Shown one piece after another: positions 9,601 through 18,425 of a stretch of 64,000 nucleotides of DNA. The notes below the pieces were generated by a model. The model saw only the letters and a program-made list of their open reading frames with translations, was not told where the DNA came from and made no database searches. The stretch's first letter is position 1. Each line of letters starts with the position of its first letter. Origin of the DNA: Adhaeribacter arboris (lineage in GTDB: Bacteria > Bacteroidota > Bacteroidia > Cytophagales > Hymenobacteraceae); contig NZ_PYFT01000001.1 in NCBI RefSeq assembly GCF_003023845.1, forward strand, positions 2,418,001 through 2,482,000. The letters run 5' to 3'. The translations under genes were made by a program, and so were the position numbers.

Positions 9601-11162
9601 AAATAGCTCGATAAATGCTGGCTTTGATCGGATAAAATCGCTAATGGCGTATCGGTACCCATAGAGCCGAGCGGCTCTTTGCCCGTTTCGGCCATTTCGG
9701 CAATAATCGTTTGTAAATCTTCGGAAGTATATCCAAATGCCTGCTGACGCTTTAACAAGGCCTGCTGGCCCGGCTGATGAAAAGCACCGAGCGGCTCCGG
9801 CAAATCCTTGATTTTCATTTTATTTTTCAGCCATTCTTTGTATGGCTTACGCGTGCAGATATCGCGTTTTAATTCTTCATCGGAAATAATACGGCCTTGC
9901 TCTAAATCGGCGATGAACATTTTACCGGGCTGCAAACGACCTTTTTTTACTATTTTAGCCGGGTCTACTTCTAATACCCCGGCTTCCGAGGCCATAATAA
10001 TTTTGTCGTCGCTGGTAACTAAATAACGCGACGGGCGCAAACCGTTACGGTCTAAGGTGGCGCCAACAATTTTACCATCCGTGAAGGAGATAGAAGCCGG
10101 ACCATCCCACGGCTCCATTAAAGCCGCGTGGTATTCGTAAAAGGCCCGCTTATCTTCGTCCATGTCTTTGTTGCCGTCCCAAGCTTCCGGAATAAGCATC
10201 ATCATAACGTGGGGCAGCGAACGACCCGCCAGAACAAGCAATTCCACCACGTTATCTAAATTGGCGGAGTCGGACTGGGTTGGATCACAAATAGGCAGGA
10301 TCATATCCAGTTCTTCGCGGGTGAAATACTTCGACGAAAGAACTGCCTCATTCGCTCCCATCCAGTTAATATTTCCTTTTACGGTATTAATCTCGCCGTT
10401 GTGGGCGATATACCGGAACGGCTGAGCTAAACGGAAAGCCGGGAAAGTATTGGTTGAAAAACGGGAATGCACTACTGCCAGAGCAGTACACACGTTTTTA
10501 TGGTGTAAATCCGGGAAATACGATCGAACCTGAGAAGTGGTAAACTGGCCTTTGTAGGCTATTGTTTTATAAGATAAGCACGCAATATGGAAGGCATTAT
10601 TTACATCGGGCATTTGCACTGATTCGCGCACCAGCCGAGTGGTATAGTTTCGCAGAATAAATAATTTGCGCTCAAAGTCTTCGGGAGTGGTTACATGATC
10701 CGGGCGTTTTATGAAAACGTGCTCCATCTCTGGTTCTACCGCTAAGGCACTAGGACCAATTTCGCCGTTATACGTAGGTACTTGGCGGTAACCTAATAGC
10801 TGCATACCGAGTTTTTCGATATTGCGGTTAAAAATAGCCCGGCATTCTTCGCGTAAGCGTTCATCTTGCGGGAAAAATACCAGACCCACGCCATATTGGC
10901 CAAAAGGCGGCAATTTTATACCTAATTTCACGCATTCATCCACGAAAAACTCATGCGGGATCTGAATTAAAATACCGGCCCCATCGCCCGTATTTTTTTC
11001 GCAACCGCAAGCGCCGCGGTGTTCCATGCGGGCTAGCATGTGCAGCGCTTCTTCTACAATTTCGTGCGATTTTCTTCCTTTTAAATGAGCCACAAAGCCG
11101 ATACCGCACGAGTCGTGCTCGAACTGGGGATCGTACAAACCGGTGTTATTTTGGTCAGACAT
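6609..11162 (-). CDS. gltB: Glutamate synthase large (alpha) subunit
   Basis: The 1517-residue alpha subunit makes two glutamates from glutamine and 2-oxoglutarate. The N-terminal glutaminase nucleophile is Cys19 in DSCGIGFVAH, after an 18-residue propeptide that must be removed. The FMN/synthase domain occupies the second half. The [3Fe-4S] ligands are in CIMMRKCHLNTCPVG (about 1132-1146). The GXGXG beta-helix domain is at the C-terminus (GGVAVILGDTGRNFAAGMSGG). Length and order match bacterial NADPH-GOGAT. First gene of gltB-gltD; the ammonium transporter 31 kb away serves the same pathway. Confidence 0.97.
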   Translation of the reverse strand: MSDQNNTGLYDPQFEHDSCGIGFVAHLKGRKSHEIVEEALHMLARMEHRGACGCEKNTGDGAGILIQIPHEFFVDECVKLGIKLPPFGQYGVGLVFFPQDERLREECRAIFNRNIEKLGMQLLGYRQVPTYNGEIGPSALAVEPEMEHVFIKRPDHVTTPEDFERKLFILRNYTTRLVRESVQMPDVNNAFHIACLSYKTIAYKGQFTTSQVRSYFPDLHHKNVCTALAVVHSRFSTNTFPAFRLAQPFRYIAHNGEINTVKGNINWMGANEAVLSSKYFTREELDMILPICDPTQSDSANLDNVVELLVLAGRSLPHVMMMLIPEAWDGNKDMDEDKRAFYEYHAALMEPWDGPASISFTDGKIVGATLDRNGLRPSRYLVTSDDKIIMASEAGVLEVDPAKIVKKGRLQPGKMFIADLEQGRIISDEELKRDICTRKPYKEWLKNKMKIKDLPEPLGAFHQPGQQALLKRQQAFGYTSEDLQTIIAEMAETGKEPLGSMGTDTPLAILSDQSQHLSSYFKQLFAQVTNPPIDPIRERMVMSLVSYVGGGLNLLDESPLHCRQVELHTPVLTNNELEKLRFLDQSYFQTKTIYTYFKADGQADSLERALKRICQYAADAVEDGFSIILLSDRSLDSSHAPIPTLLATAAVHHHLMRKGLRGKVGIVVEAGDAWEVHHFATLISYGASAVNPYLAFETIVQMRANGVIKSDLTQDKMFYNYIKAISDGLLKVFSKMGISTLQSYQGAQIFEALGISQEVIDKYFPRTVSRIGGLTLEGIAKEALVKHRLAYPEKFIPNPKLEVGGIYQWKRRGEFHLFNPQTIHLLQHATKTNDYQVFKKYSSLVNEQSIKAATLRSLIKFKNTGKSVPLSEVEPVESIFKRFATGAMSFGSISHEAHTTLAIAMNRIGGKSNCGEGGEDEIRFERKPNGDWERSAIKQVASGRFGVTSYYLTNADELQIKMAQGAKPGEGGQLPGHKVDDWIGRVRHSTPGVGLISPPPHHDIYSIEDLAQLIFDLKNSNPKARINVKLVSEAGVGTVAAGVAKAFSDVVLISGFDGGTGASPISSIKHAGLPWELGVAEAHQTLVRNKLRSRIVLQADGQMKTGRDLVIAALLGAEEWGVATAALITSGCIMMRKCHLNTCPVGVATQNKELRALFTGKPEHVVNLFHFLAEEIREIMAELGFRTVNEMIGQVDVLEMRDNITNWKHQSIDLSRVLYKEKVGPEVGIYKQEEQEHMLDAVLDVDLIEAAKPALENADKVTGEFRITNTDRATGTMLSHEISKKFKGVGLPADTIHFKFIGSAGQSFGAFGAPGIRFELEGEANDYFGKGLSGGQLILYPPKAARFNANENIIAGNVAFYGATAGEAYIRGQAGERFCVRNSGVKAVVEGVGDHGCEYMTGGVAVILGDTGRNFAAGMSGGVAYVFDPNQQFAGRCNMEMVEFEPLEEEDLNELHRLISNHQQFTGSDVAAALLGNWENTVKQFVKVMPTDYKLVLQNRKLVQEVEVGNMEVAVNG

Positions 11163-11715
11163 GTAATACCTAATTTAAATATAGTGCAATAACTAATCTG
11201 TTTCTTGTATATTTTTTTCATTAACCCTTGGTTCCCTTGTAGTTACATACAAGATGAATTTTTCGATAATATATAGCAACTTTACTATCCGAGTGGAGTT
11301 ATCTGAACAGTACATTTATGTTATTGGAACCTTAAACTAACTATAAAAATACTGAAACAAAAATTTTAAAATAATTTACTTTAAATGAAATGGGTAAATA
11401 ATCGAATAATTTTCAGGAATTTTCTAAACGATTTGCAAAATTAGCTATTAAAACCGCCTTAAATTAAACAAATCGATTTTTAAGAGGATGCTTTTTGAAT
11501 TTTTTTAAAATTTTCAACAATCTTGTACTTTCCCGCAGAATCCGTGGTATATTTTTACTTAATGTGAATATAATTTGCTTTAAGTAGCTGGTATGTGTTA
11601 TTATTTAATACAATAGAAGTGAGTAAACAGTTTAACAATTAACCTGCATTCCAGGATTTATTATTTTCTACTGGTAGCCCTTGTAATAAGTTTTAGGTTA
11701 TAGGAATTTTGACAT
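11163..11715. other. AT-rich leader/spacer upstream of gltB
   Basis: About 550 bp without any supported gene. It should hold the gltB promoter. A TAnnTTTG-type -7 element occurs on the minus strand at 11443-11436, but no TTTG lies at the right distance upstream of it, so I do not assign it. No riboswitch fold or repeat was recognised. Confidence 0.5.
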
Positions 11716-11742
11716 AAAAACAGCGGAAGAGTTCCGCCTTTT
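11716..11742 (-). terminator. Terminator of the purine nucleoside phosphorylase gene
   Basis: The 6-bp GC-rich stem GCGGAA / TTCCGC (11723-11728, 11732-11737) with a 3-nt loop is flanked by A and T runs. On the minus strand it ends in TGTTTTT, about 25 bp after the stop codon. Confidence 0.75.
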
Positions 11743-11767
11743 TACGTCAGAAAATGTATCATCCTAC

Positions 11768-12595
11768 TTATTCAACGGGTGGATCTTGCAATTTTATTAA
11801 TTCTTTTATCAGAAGTGTCAGATTAGGTTCTGCCTGAGCGGCAGCTTCCAGAATATCTAATAGAATAACTTTTTTAATTCTGCCGGGCACGCACATATCC
11901 GTAATCACGGAAACAGCAAAACAAGGTAATCCCATGTGGCGGGCCGCAATTATTTCCGGAACCGTAGACATGCCTACCGCATCTGCCCCAATAAGTGTTA
12001 AATACCGGTATTCGGCTTTGGTCTCGAGCATCGGGCCCGGTACGCTCACGTAAACTCCGGTTTTAACGGGCAGGTTATGTACGACAGCAATTTGCCGGGC
12101 TTGTTGAACCATTACGGGATCATACACCTCACTCATATCCGGAAACCGCGGCCCTAGCGCTTCTTTATTCGGACCGATAAGTGGATTGGTGGGTTGCAGA
12201 TTGATATGATCGGTAATTACCATTAAGTCGCTGGTGTTAAAATCCAGATTCAAGCCTCCGGCCGCATTCGAAACAAATAATTTTTGAATGCCCAGCATTT
12301 TCATCACCCGCACGGGAAATACCACTTGCTCCATGGTATAACCTTCGTAATAATGAAACCGGCCTTGCATGACTATTACCGGTCGATCGGCCAGTTGTCC
12401 AAAAATCAACTTACCCGAATGACTCTCCACGGTAGAAACCGGAAAATGCGGAATTTCATCGTAGGAAATGCTGTACTGGATATCAATATCGTTTACCAAG
12501 GCGCCCAATCCCGTACCTAAAATAATACCGTAAGCCGGCACAAAACTATTGGTTTGCTGAATCAGGTAATCGGTGGCATCCTGAAGTCGTTGCAT
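11768..12595 (-). CDS. punA: Purine nucleoside phosphorylase (trimeric type)
   Basis: A 275-residue enzyme that splits purine nucleosides with phosphate to the free base and ribose 1-phosphate (purine salvage). Phosphate-loop motif GTGLG (27-31), the VESHSGKL and [10 protein letters not shown] motifs (about 56-87), SNAAGGLN (109-116) and the base-site block [12 protein letters not shown] are all present, as in the class of trimeric phosphorylases. In the later strand the sequence is VSVITDMC, with Asp where mammalian trimeric enzymes have the base-contacting Asn. This may relax the preference for 6-oxopurines. It is a single gene with its own terminator. Confidence 0.92.
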   Translation of the reverse strand: MQRLQDATDYLIQQTNSFVPAYGIILGTGLGALVNDIDIQYSISYDEIPHFPVSTVESHSGKLIFGQLADRPVIVMQGRFHYYEGYTMEQVVFPVRVMKMLGIQKLFVSNAAGGLNLDFNTSDLMVITDHINLQPTNPLIGPNKEALGPRFPDMSEVYDPVMVQQARQIAVVHNLPVKTGVYVSVPGPMLETKAEYRYLTLIGADAVGMSTVPEIIAARHMGLPCFAVSVITDMCVPGRIKKVILLDILEAAAQAEPNLTLLIKELIKLQDPPVE

Positions 12596-12677
12596 GGGTT
12601 TTAGTTGGAAGGTTAAAAAGTTTTAAGGTTGGGAAGTTACAATCTTAAAGTTCATTGATACGATAAGCAAAATTTTT

Positions 12678-13556
12678 TTACAAATGCAAGAACCAATCAT
12701 GTTGTACGTCGACATTTTCAATAAATTTTGTTTCGACTCCGAGTCTAAATTCTTTAAGTTTTTCACAAAGTAATTCGCCATCAATTAAGTCTATTGGTGG
12801 TGCTCCGTCCCGTGTAGCTTCCTTTGTTGCATCTCGGGTAAATGTTCCAGTTGTAATGAAAAGCCCTTTATCTGCTCGACCTTGCATAGCTCCTCTAAAG
12901 TCTCTAATTTGACTAGGAGTAATAGTGCCACGATAACGCTTACATTGAAAAATAACATGGAAGCTTAAAAAGCCGCTAAGCTTTACAATTCCTTTTCCAT
13001 CAATCCCACCATCTCCAGATTTTCCGGTTACTTCAACCTGTACAAATCCACTTTCACGAAGAAGCCTTTGTGCCAATCTTTCAAAAGCATCTGGAGAAAT
13101 GCTAAAAAGGGTATTTAATAATTCTTCCTTCCAGTTAGTTGTTTCTTCAACTTGTTCAAGTATATCGGCTTCTGTTTCAGTTTCAGGTTTTATCTTTTTT
13201 GGTTCGGCTGATTTATGTTGGTCTCTTACATTCTTTACAATCTCATTGGCATCTAATTTAGAAATATCTAACTCGCTTTTAGTTAATGCCCAAACACCTC
13301 TAGCTGAGTTTTCGATAAGTCCATATTTTTTGAGATATGTCCTTGACCAAGCCAAACGATAATCTACTTCGTTTAATAGCCCATTTTCGTTATGAAGTAT
13401 TTGTAGAGCATCCTCAGAAATATTTGCTATTTGATACACGTTTTCGCTGATTTCTTCAATTGTTCCAGAACCGCCAAGTTTTTTAAGTGCTTTCAATGTT
13501 GGAATAATTAATTCATCAAATGTTGGCAAATTTTTATTCTGTCTTTTTCTTGCCAT
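12678..13556 (-). CDS. Mrr-type restriction endonuclease
   Basis: A 292-residue protein with two parts. Residues 1-95 form a winged-helix Mrr N-terminal domain (FDELIIPTLKALKKLGGSGT, then a GLIENSARGVWALT wing). A charged linker (110-140) leads to the Mrr catalytic domain (about 150-270). The PD-(D/E)xK core is visible as GDGGIDGKG with Asp186 and FQCKRY with Gln204 and Lys206. Such enzymes cut modified foreign DNA (type IV restriction). There is no methylase or other defence gene nearby. Codon use and base content are slightly more AT-rich than the neighbours, compatible with acquisition. Confidence 0.88.
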   Translation of the reverse strand: MARKRQNKNLPTFDELIIPTLKALKKLGGSGTIEEISENVYQIANISEDALQILHNENGLLNEVDYRLAWSRTYLKKYGLIENSARGVWALTKSELDISKLDANEIVKNVRDQHKSAEPKKIKPETETEADILEQVEETTNWKEELLNTLFSISPDAFERLAQRLLRESGFVQVEVTGKSGDGGIDGKGIVKLSGFLSFHVIFQCKRYRGTITPSQIRDFRGAMQGRADKGLFITTGTFTRDATKEATRDGAPPIDLIDGELLCEKLKEFRLGVETKFIENVDVQHDWFLHL

Positions 13557-13604
13557 TTGTAGTTTCTATATATCAAAGGTTACAGCTTGGTATATCCTTA
13601 ACAT

Positions 13605-15368
13605 CTATTGCACTTTTAATTCGAATGGCAACCGGGCTTGAATGCCTTGCAGGCGGGATACTTTTTGCAGTTGTTCGAAATAAGGATACATCTCGCCGAG
13701 CTCCGCACGTAAGCTACGGGTTCTTACTTCTTTGTTTACGTCACCCATCCATTCATCGAGGAAGGAGCGTTGCGCCGGCAGTTTTTTAAGCCGGTAATTA
13801 GTACCCAATTTCGCGCGGGCGGCCGCAATTTTTACCGCTTCTTCTAAACCGCCCAATACATCCACCAATCCTCGTTCTTTGGCTTCTATCCCTGACCAAA
13901 CCCGGCCGGAGGCAATTTTCCTTAATTCGTCTAGCGGCATATCGCGGCCTTTGGCCGCTTTGGTAGTAAAGTCGGTGTAAATTTTTTCTACTTCCCGCTG
14001 AATAATTCGTTTTTCAAAATTGGTCATTTGGCGGGTAACGGTGGGTAAATCCGAAAATTTACCGGTTTTAACGCGGTCCAGGGTAATGCCCAGTTTATCG
14101 TTCAAGAAACCCTGGAAATTAGGAATAACCCCAAAAACCCCGATGCTGCCGGTAATGGTATTAGGCTGCGCCACAATGGTATCGCAAGCCATGGCAATAT
14201 AATAACCACCCGAAGCCGCATAATCCGACATAGAAGCAATGACTGGTTTTTCTTTGCGAGCCAGCATTACTTCGCGCCAGATTACATCCGAAGCCATCGC
14301 ACTACCGCCCGGTGAGTTAACCCGAATAACAATCGCCTTAATTGCTTTGTCTTTCCTAGCTTTCCTGATTTCGCTGGCAAACTTGGTTCCCCCAATTGAT
14401 TCGTCGTCCCCTTCACCGTTCACAATGTCGCCGGAAGCGTAGATTACCGCAATGCGGTTTTTAGAACTTCCCGATTCAGATGTTCCGGCAACTTTGCGGT
14501 ATTTCTTTAAAGTTACCAAGGTCATTTTAGCATCTTCCTTTAAACCGGAACGCTTTTTCATGTAGTCCAGAGCTTCGTCGTAATAACCTACGTTGGTAAT
14601 TAAACCGTACTTAAGCGCATCTTCCGGACTATGCACCAACATCGAATCCGAAATAAGTTTTAAATCCGCCACCGTTTTTTGGCGCGATTTTGCCACGTTC
14701 TGCAAATAATAGTCGTTCAGGGAATTTAAAAAAGAAGTTACCTGCAACCGGTTGGGCTCACTCATTTTATCCAGAAATAAGGGCTCTACCGCACTTTTAT
14801 ACTCGCCTACTTTAAAAATATTTACGTCGATATTTAGCTTTTCGAGCATGCCTTTAAAGAACATCGTTTCGGCGTTTAACCCGTTTAACTCAAAAGCACC
14901 CTGCGGATTTAAATACATTTTATCGGCTACCGAAACCAGGTAGTAAGCTTTTTCGGAGCAGATATCGTTGTAGGCCACAATAAATTTTTTAGATTGTTTA
15001 AAATCAACTAACTCTTTGCGGATTTCTTCGAGAGTAGCCATACCGGCATCTACCATCTCTACGTTCAGGAAAATTCCTCGGACTTTCTCGTCGTTTTTTG
15101 CTTTCCGGATAGCCGCCTTTATTTCATCCAGACCGTAGCTACCGGCTCCTACCCCAAACGGAATACCTAAATCATCAAAAGGATCTTTGGGTTGACGCTC
15201 GGTTATTGGTTGATCTAACTTAAGTTCCAGAACAGAATTTTTATTAATAACAACTTCTTCGGAAGAAGCGGTAGAAGCAGCAATACCAATAATAATCAGA
15301 AAAGAAATGAGGAAGAATAAAAATAAGCCAACAATAGTGGCAAGAGTAAATTTAAAAAATTGTGCCAT
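13605..15368 (-). CDS. sppA: Signal peptide peptidase SppA, 67K type
   Basis: A 587-residue membrane serine protease that degrades cleaved signal peptides. One N-terminal membrane segment (about 8-30) is followed by the two tandem SppA domains typical of the long form. The general-base Lys191 is in FKVGEYKSAVEP in the first domain. The nucleophile Ser386 is in MSDYAASGGYYIAMA in the second. The companion motif RVNSPGGSAMAS (349-360) is intact. It lies downstream of rarA on the same strand, with a hairpin in the 146-bp gap. Confidence 0.95.
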   Translation of the reverse strand: MAQFFKFTLATIVGLFLFFLISFLIIIGIAASTASSEEVVINKNSVLELKLDQPITERQPKDPFDDLGIPFGVGAGSYGLDEIKAAIRKAKNDEKVRGIFLNVEMVDAGMATLEEIRKELVDFKQSKKFIVAYNDICSEKAYYLVSVADKMYLNPQGAFELNGLNAETMFFKGMLEKLNIDVNIFKVGEYKSAVEPLFLDKMSEPNRLQVTSFLNSLNDYYLQNVAKSRQKTVADLKLISDSMLVHSPEDALKYGLITNVGYYDEALDYMKKRSGLKEDAKMTLVTLKKYRKVAGTSESGSSKNRIAVIYASGDIVNGEGDDESIGGTKFASEIRKARKDKAIKAIVIRVNSPGGSAMASDVIWREVMLARKEKPVIASMSDYAASGGYYIAMACDTIVAQPNTITGSIGVFGVIPNFQGFLNDKLGITLDRVKTGKFSDLPTVTRQMTNFEKRIIQREVEKIYTDFTTKAAKGRDMPLDELRKIASGRVWSGIEAKERGLVDVLGGLEEAVKIAAARAKLGTNYRLKKLPAQRSFLDEWMGDVNKEVRTRSLRAELGEMYPYFEQLQKVSRLQGIQARLPFELKVQ

Positions 15369-15479
15369 ACTTTTAACATTTAAAAACGGCGTTTTGCCGA
15401 CATCAATACCGGCTCAAGCTACTAATAGTTTAAGTAAAAAGATAGTTTTGCCTAAAATATTCGTGGTTCTGTTAAACCG

Positions 15480-15500
15480 GCCAGGTTTCGAAAACCTGGC
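15480..15500 (-). terminator. Hairpin after rarA
   Basis: A perfect 9-bp inverted repeat, GCCAGGTTT with AAACCTGGC, has a 3-nt loop and starts 15 bp beyond the rarA stop. The following minus-strand sequence is not a clear T-run, so it may end transcription weakly or only protect the 3' end. Confidence 0.5.
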
Positions 15501-15514
15501 GCATATAGAGTAAG

Positions 15515-16786
15515 CTAATACCCGTACTTATCGCCCCACATGTTGTGCAGGATTTTGCGGGTTTCGTTTTCGCGGGGATTATTGCCGGGTTCGTAAAAAA
15601 CTTTGCCTTTGATTTCGTCGGGTAAAAACTCCTGCGCCACAAAATTGTGGGCGTAATCGTGGGCATATTTATAGCTTTCGCCGCAGCCAATTTCTTTCAT
15701 CAGTTTAGTGGGCGCATTCCGTAGATGCAGCGGCACCGGCAAAGCGCCGTTCTTCCGGACGTGCTCCTGAGCCGCCCAAATAGCCAGGTAAGTAGAATTA
15801 CTTTTAGGCGAAGTAGCCAGAAAAACGGCCGTTTGCGACAAAATAAGGCTGCTCTCGGGATAACCGATAACATTAACCGCTTGAAAACAAGCGTTCGCCA
15901 TTAATAAGGCATTAGGATTAGCATTACCAATATCTTCGGAAGCTAGAATAAGCATGCGCCGGGCAATAAACTTAGGGTCTTCGCCTCCTTCAATCATGCG
16001 CGCCAGCCAGTACAGCGCCGCATTCGGGTCAGAACCCCGCATGGATTTAATAAAAGCCGAAATAATATCGTAATGGTTCTCCCCGGATTTATCGTAGAGC
16101 ACAATATTCTGCTGCGCAATTTCTTTAACTTTTTCGTCGGTTATAACTACCTCTTGGTTTGGAGTAGCTTCTACCACAATATCCAGCAAGTTTAGCAGTT
16201 TGCGGGCATCACCGCCCGAAATAGTTAATAAAGCCTCGTATTGCTCCACTACTATGTTTTTCTTCCGTAAGTATTCGTCTTCGTGGATGGCTTTATTCAC
16301 TAAATCTACTAATTCATCTTTGCCTAGCGGTTGTAAAATATACACCTGTGTCCGCGACAATAAAGCAGAAATAACTTCAAAAGACGGATTTTCGGTAGTA
16401 GCGCCAATCAGGGTGATAATTCCTTTTTCTACGGCTCCTAATAAAGCATCCTGCTGCGATTTATTAAACCGGTGAATTTCATCGATGAACAATACCGTGC
16501 CCGCTCTTTTTTTTGCCTGATCAATTACTTCCCGAATATCTTTTACCCCCGAGTTAATCGCACTTAGCGCCACAAAAGGCTGCTTTAACTGGGCGGCAAT
16601 AATATTGGCCAGGGTAGTTTTACCCACGCCGGGTGGTCCCCACAAAATCATCGACGGAATCATACCCGATTCCAGGTAGCGGCGCAATACTCCATTCGGT
16701 CCCACCAAATGCTGCTGGCCGGCAAACTGATCCAGAGAATGCGGGCGCATTCTTTCGGCTAAGGGTATTTTAGCTGTATTTATCAT
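15515..16786 (-). CDS. rarA: Replication-associated recombination protein RarA (MgsA)
   Basis: A 423-residue AAA+ ATPase that acts at stalled replication forks. It begins with PLAERMRPHSLDQFAGQQHLVG, the family hallmark. Walker A is GPPGVGKTT (50-58), Walker B is LFIDEIH (99-105), and the sensor region is GATTENPSFEV. The C-terminal clamp-loader-like part contains RGSDPNAALYWLARM. Length is normal. Likely monocistronic, with sppA further down on the same strand. Confidence 0.95.
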   Translation of the reverse strand: MINTAKIPLAERMRPHSLDQFAGQQHLVGPNGVLRRYLESGMIPSMILWGPPGVGKTTLANIIAAQLKQPFVALSAINSGVKDIREVIDQAKKRAGTVLFIDEIHRFNKSQQDALLGAVEKGIITLIGATTENPSFEVISALLSRTQVYILQPLGKDELVDLVNKAIHEDEYLRKKNIVVEQYEALLTISGGDARKLLNLLDIVVEATPNQEVVITDEKVKEIAQQNIVLYDKSGENHYDIISAFIKSMRGSDPNAALYWLARMIEGGEDPKFIARRMLILASEDIGNANPNALLMANACFQAVNVIGYPESSLILSQTAVFLATSPKSNSTYLAIWAAQEHVRKNGALPVPLHLRNAPTKLMKEIGCGESYKYAHDYAHNFVAQEFLPDEIKGKVFYEPGNNPRENETRKILHNMWGDKYGY

Positions 16787-17130
16787 TTTTTAGGTAATAC
16801 GTTTTAAGTGGTACGTTTTACGACTTTTAAGTAGCAGAACAGCATCCGTTATTAAAAAACGGTTTTGTTCTTCCTCCTTAAATAAAAGAAGTTACTATTT
16901 GCGTTTAAAAAATCATTATTCTGGTGACGCGAAAAACAAGATGGTTTCCCCTAATTTTAACTTTATACAAGTTAGTCCTGGATTTTCTGAAATATTTTAT
17001 CCGCAACCGTAAATCTTTTTTAACCGAAAGTAAGGAACAAATTAAATCGGAAAAGCTAATAAAATATATACCTTCGTTTAATTACCGTAACTAATCTAAT
17101 TGCTCCAACAACCCCCAAGTATAAGCTAAA
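16787..17130. other. Divergent promoter region, no gene seen
   Basis: A 344-bp gap between rarA (minus) and the DUF1343 gene (plus). It starts with the repeated words TACGTTTTAAG and TACGTTTTACG (16797-16820), a spacer motif also found after the DUF2147 gene. A near-match to the -7 box (TACCTTCG, about 17070-17077) precedes the plus-strand gene. No coding potential is seen. Confidence 0.5.
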
Positions 17131-18378
17131 ATGAACCTTAAAAACTTATTAATTGCCAGTTTGTTTTTGTTTGTTTTTTTAATTTCTACCTATATAATCG
17201 CCTGCCGTTCGGATTCTTCTGCAAAAAGTACTACCTCTGACCCAACCGCTGCAAAACCTATTACCGGAGCCGACCAAACGGAAAAATATATTGCGTATTT
17301 ACGGGGCAAGCGCATTGGATTGGTGGCAAATCCTACTTCCATTATCGGAAAACAGGCTATCGCGGATAGTTTATTAGCTTTAGGAATAAAAATTCAGAAA
17401 GTTTTTGGGCCGGAACATGGCTTTCGGGGCAATGCTAGTAATGGGGCCAAAGTGCAGGACGAGGTGGACGCGAAAACGGGTCTGCCGATTATTTCTTTAT
17501 ACGGCAAAACTGCCAAACCTACTAAAGAACACCTGGCCGATATTGATTTAATGATTTTTGATATCCAGGACGTGGGCTGTCGTTTTTATACTAATATCAA
17601 CACCCTAGAATACGTAATGGAAGCTTGCGCCGAAAATAATAAAGAACTGCTCATCCTGGATCGGCCCAACCCCAACGGCTATTTTATTGACGGCCCCATT
17701 CTGGAAGATTCGCTCCGCTCGGGCATTGGTCGCCATCGGATTCCCATTACTCACGGATTGACCATCGGCGAATTTGCCCAGTTCTTAAACGGTGAGGGTT
17801 ATTTGGCTAACAAAATTAAATGCCAATTAAAAATTATTAAAGTAGCGAATTATACCCACGATACGCCCTACGAATTACCGGTTAAACCCTCCCCCAATTT
17901 AAATACCCCCCAATCCATACTGCTTTATCCTAGTTTATGCTTGTTCGAGGGCACTATTATTAGCCAAGGCCGAGGTACGCAAATGCCATTTACGGTTTTG
18001 GGCGCTCCCGCTTTAAAAGGCAAGTATTCGTTTTCGTTTCGGCCGGTTAGTATTCCGGGTATGTCTGAAACGCCTCTGCACCAAAATAATGATTGTTACG
18101 GCCTTGATCTGCGGCAGTACGACACTAACCAGTTGCGGCAAACCAAGCAAATCAATTTAAAATGGTTAATGGAGTTATATAAAGCCTATCCGGAAAAGGA
18201 AAAGTTCTTTGATTTTAGCCAGAGTAAGCAAATGGGGAATTTTGACAAACTAGCGGGCACTACTAAATTAAAGAAACAAATTATTGCCGGCTGGTCCGAA
18301 GCAGATATTCGGAAAAGTTGGGAACCGGGCCTAAGTCAGTATAAGCAAACCCGAAAAAAATACTTATTGTATCCTTGA
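17131..18378 (+). CDS. DUF1343 lipoprotein (exo-beta-N-acetylmuramidase NamZ-like)
   Basis: A 415-residue lipoprotein: hydrophobic signal 5-24 and lipobox IIAC with Cys25. The body is a DUF1343 protein: GKRIGLVANPTSI, FGPEHGFRG, then SLYGK, a DIQDVGCRFYTN block (about 146-157) and LDRPNPNG. DUF1343 enzymes of the NamZ type (GH171) release N-acetylmuramic acid from the non-reducing ends of peptidoglycan fragments, so a role in cell-wall recycling is likely. It is followed at once by the M13 peptidase gene. Confidence 0.85.
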   Translation: MNLKNLLIASLFLFVFLISTYIIACRSDSSAKSTTSDPTAAKPITGADQTEKYIAYLRGKRIGLVANPTSIIGKQAIADSLLALGIKIQKVFGPEHGFRGNASNGAKVQDEVDAKTGLPIISLYGKTAKPTKEHLADIDLMIFDIQDVGCRFYTNINTLEYVMEACAENNKELLILDRPNPNGYFIDGPILEDSLRSGIGRHRIPITHGLTIGEFAQFLNGEGYLANKIKCQLKIIKVANYTHDTPYELPVKPSPNLNTPQSILLYPSLCLFEGTIISQGRGTQMPFTVLGAPALKGKYSFSFRPVSIPGMSETPLHQNNDCYGLDLRQYDTNQLRQTKQINLKWLMELYKAYPEKEKFFDFSQSKQMGNFDKLAGTTKLKKQIIAGWSEADIRKSWEPGLSQYKQTRKKYLLYP

Positions 18379-18425
18379 ATAAATTAACCATCTACTTTTC
18401 GCTTTACGCCATACCGTTAACCTGT

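Noticed and set aside
7245-10425. Several plus-strand open frames of 60-123 codons inside gltB
   Set aside because: All are antisense to a well-conserved enzyme; frames reflect its codon bias and lack starts or motifs of their own.
11436-11443. TAATTTTG (minus) as the gltB -7 box
   Set aside because: The nearest TTTG is 25 nt away instead of 19-21, and the site is 270 bp from the start codon.
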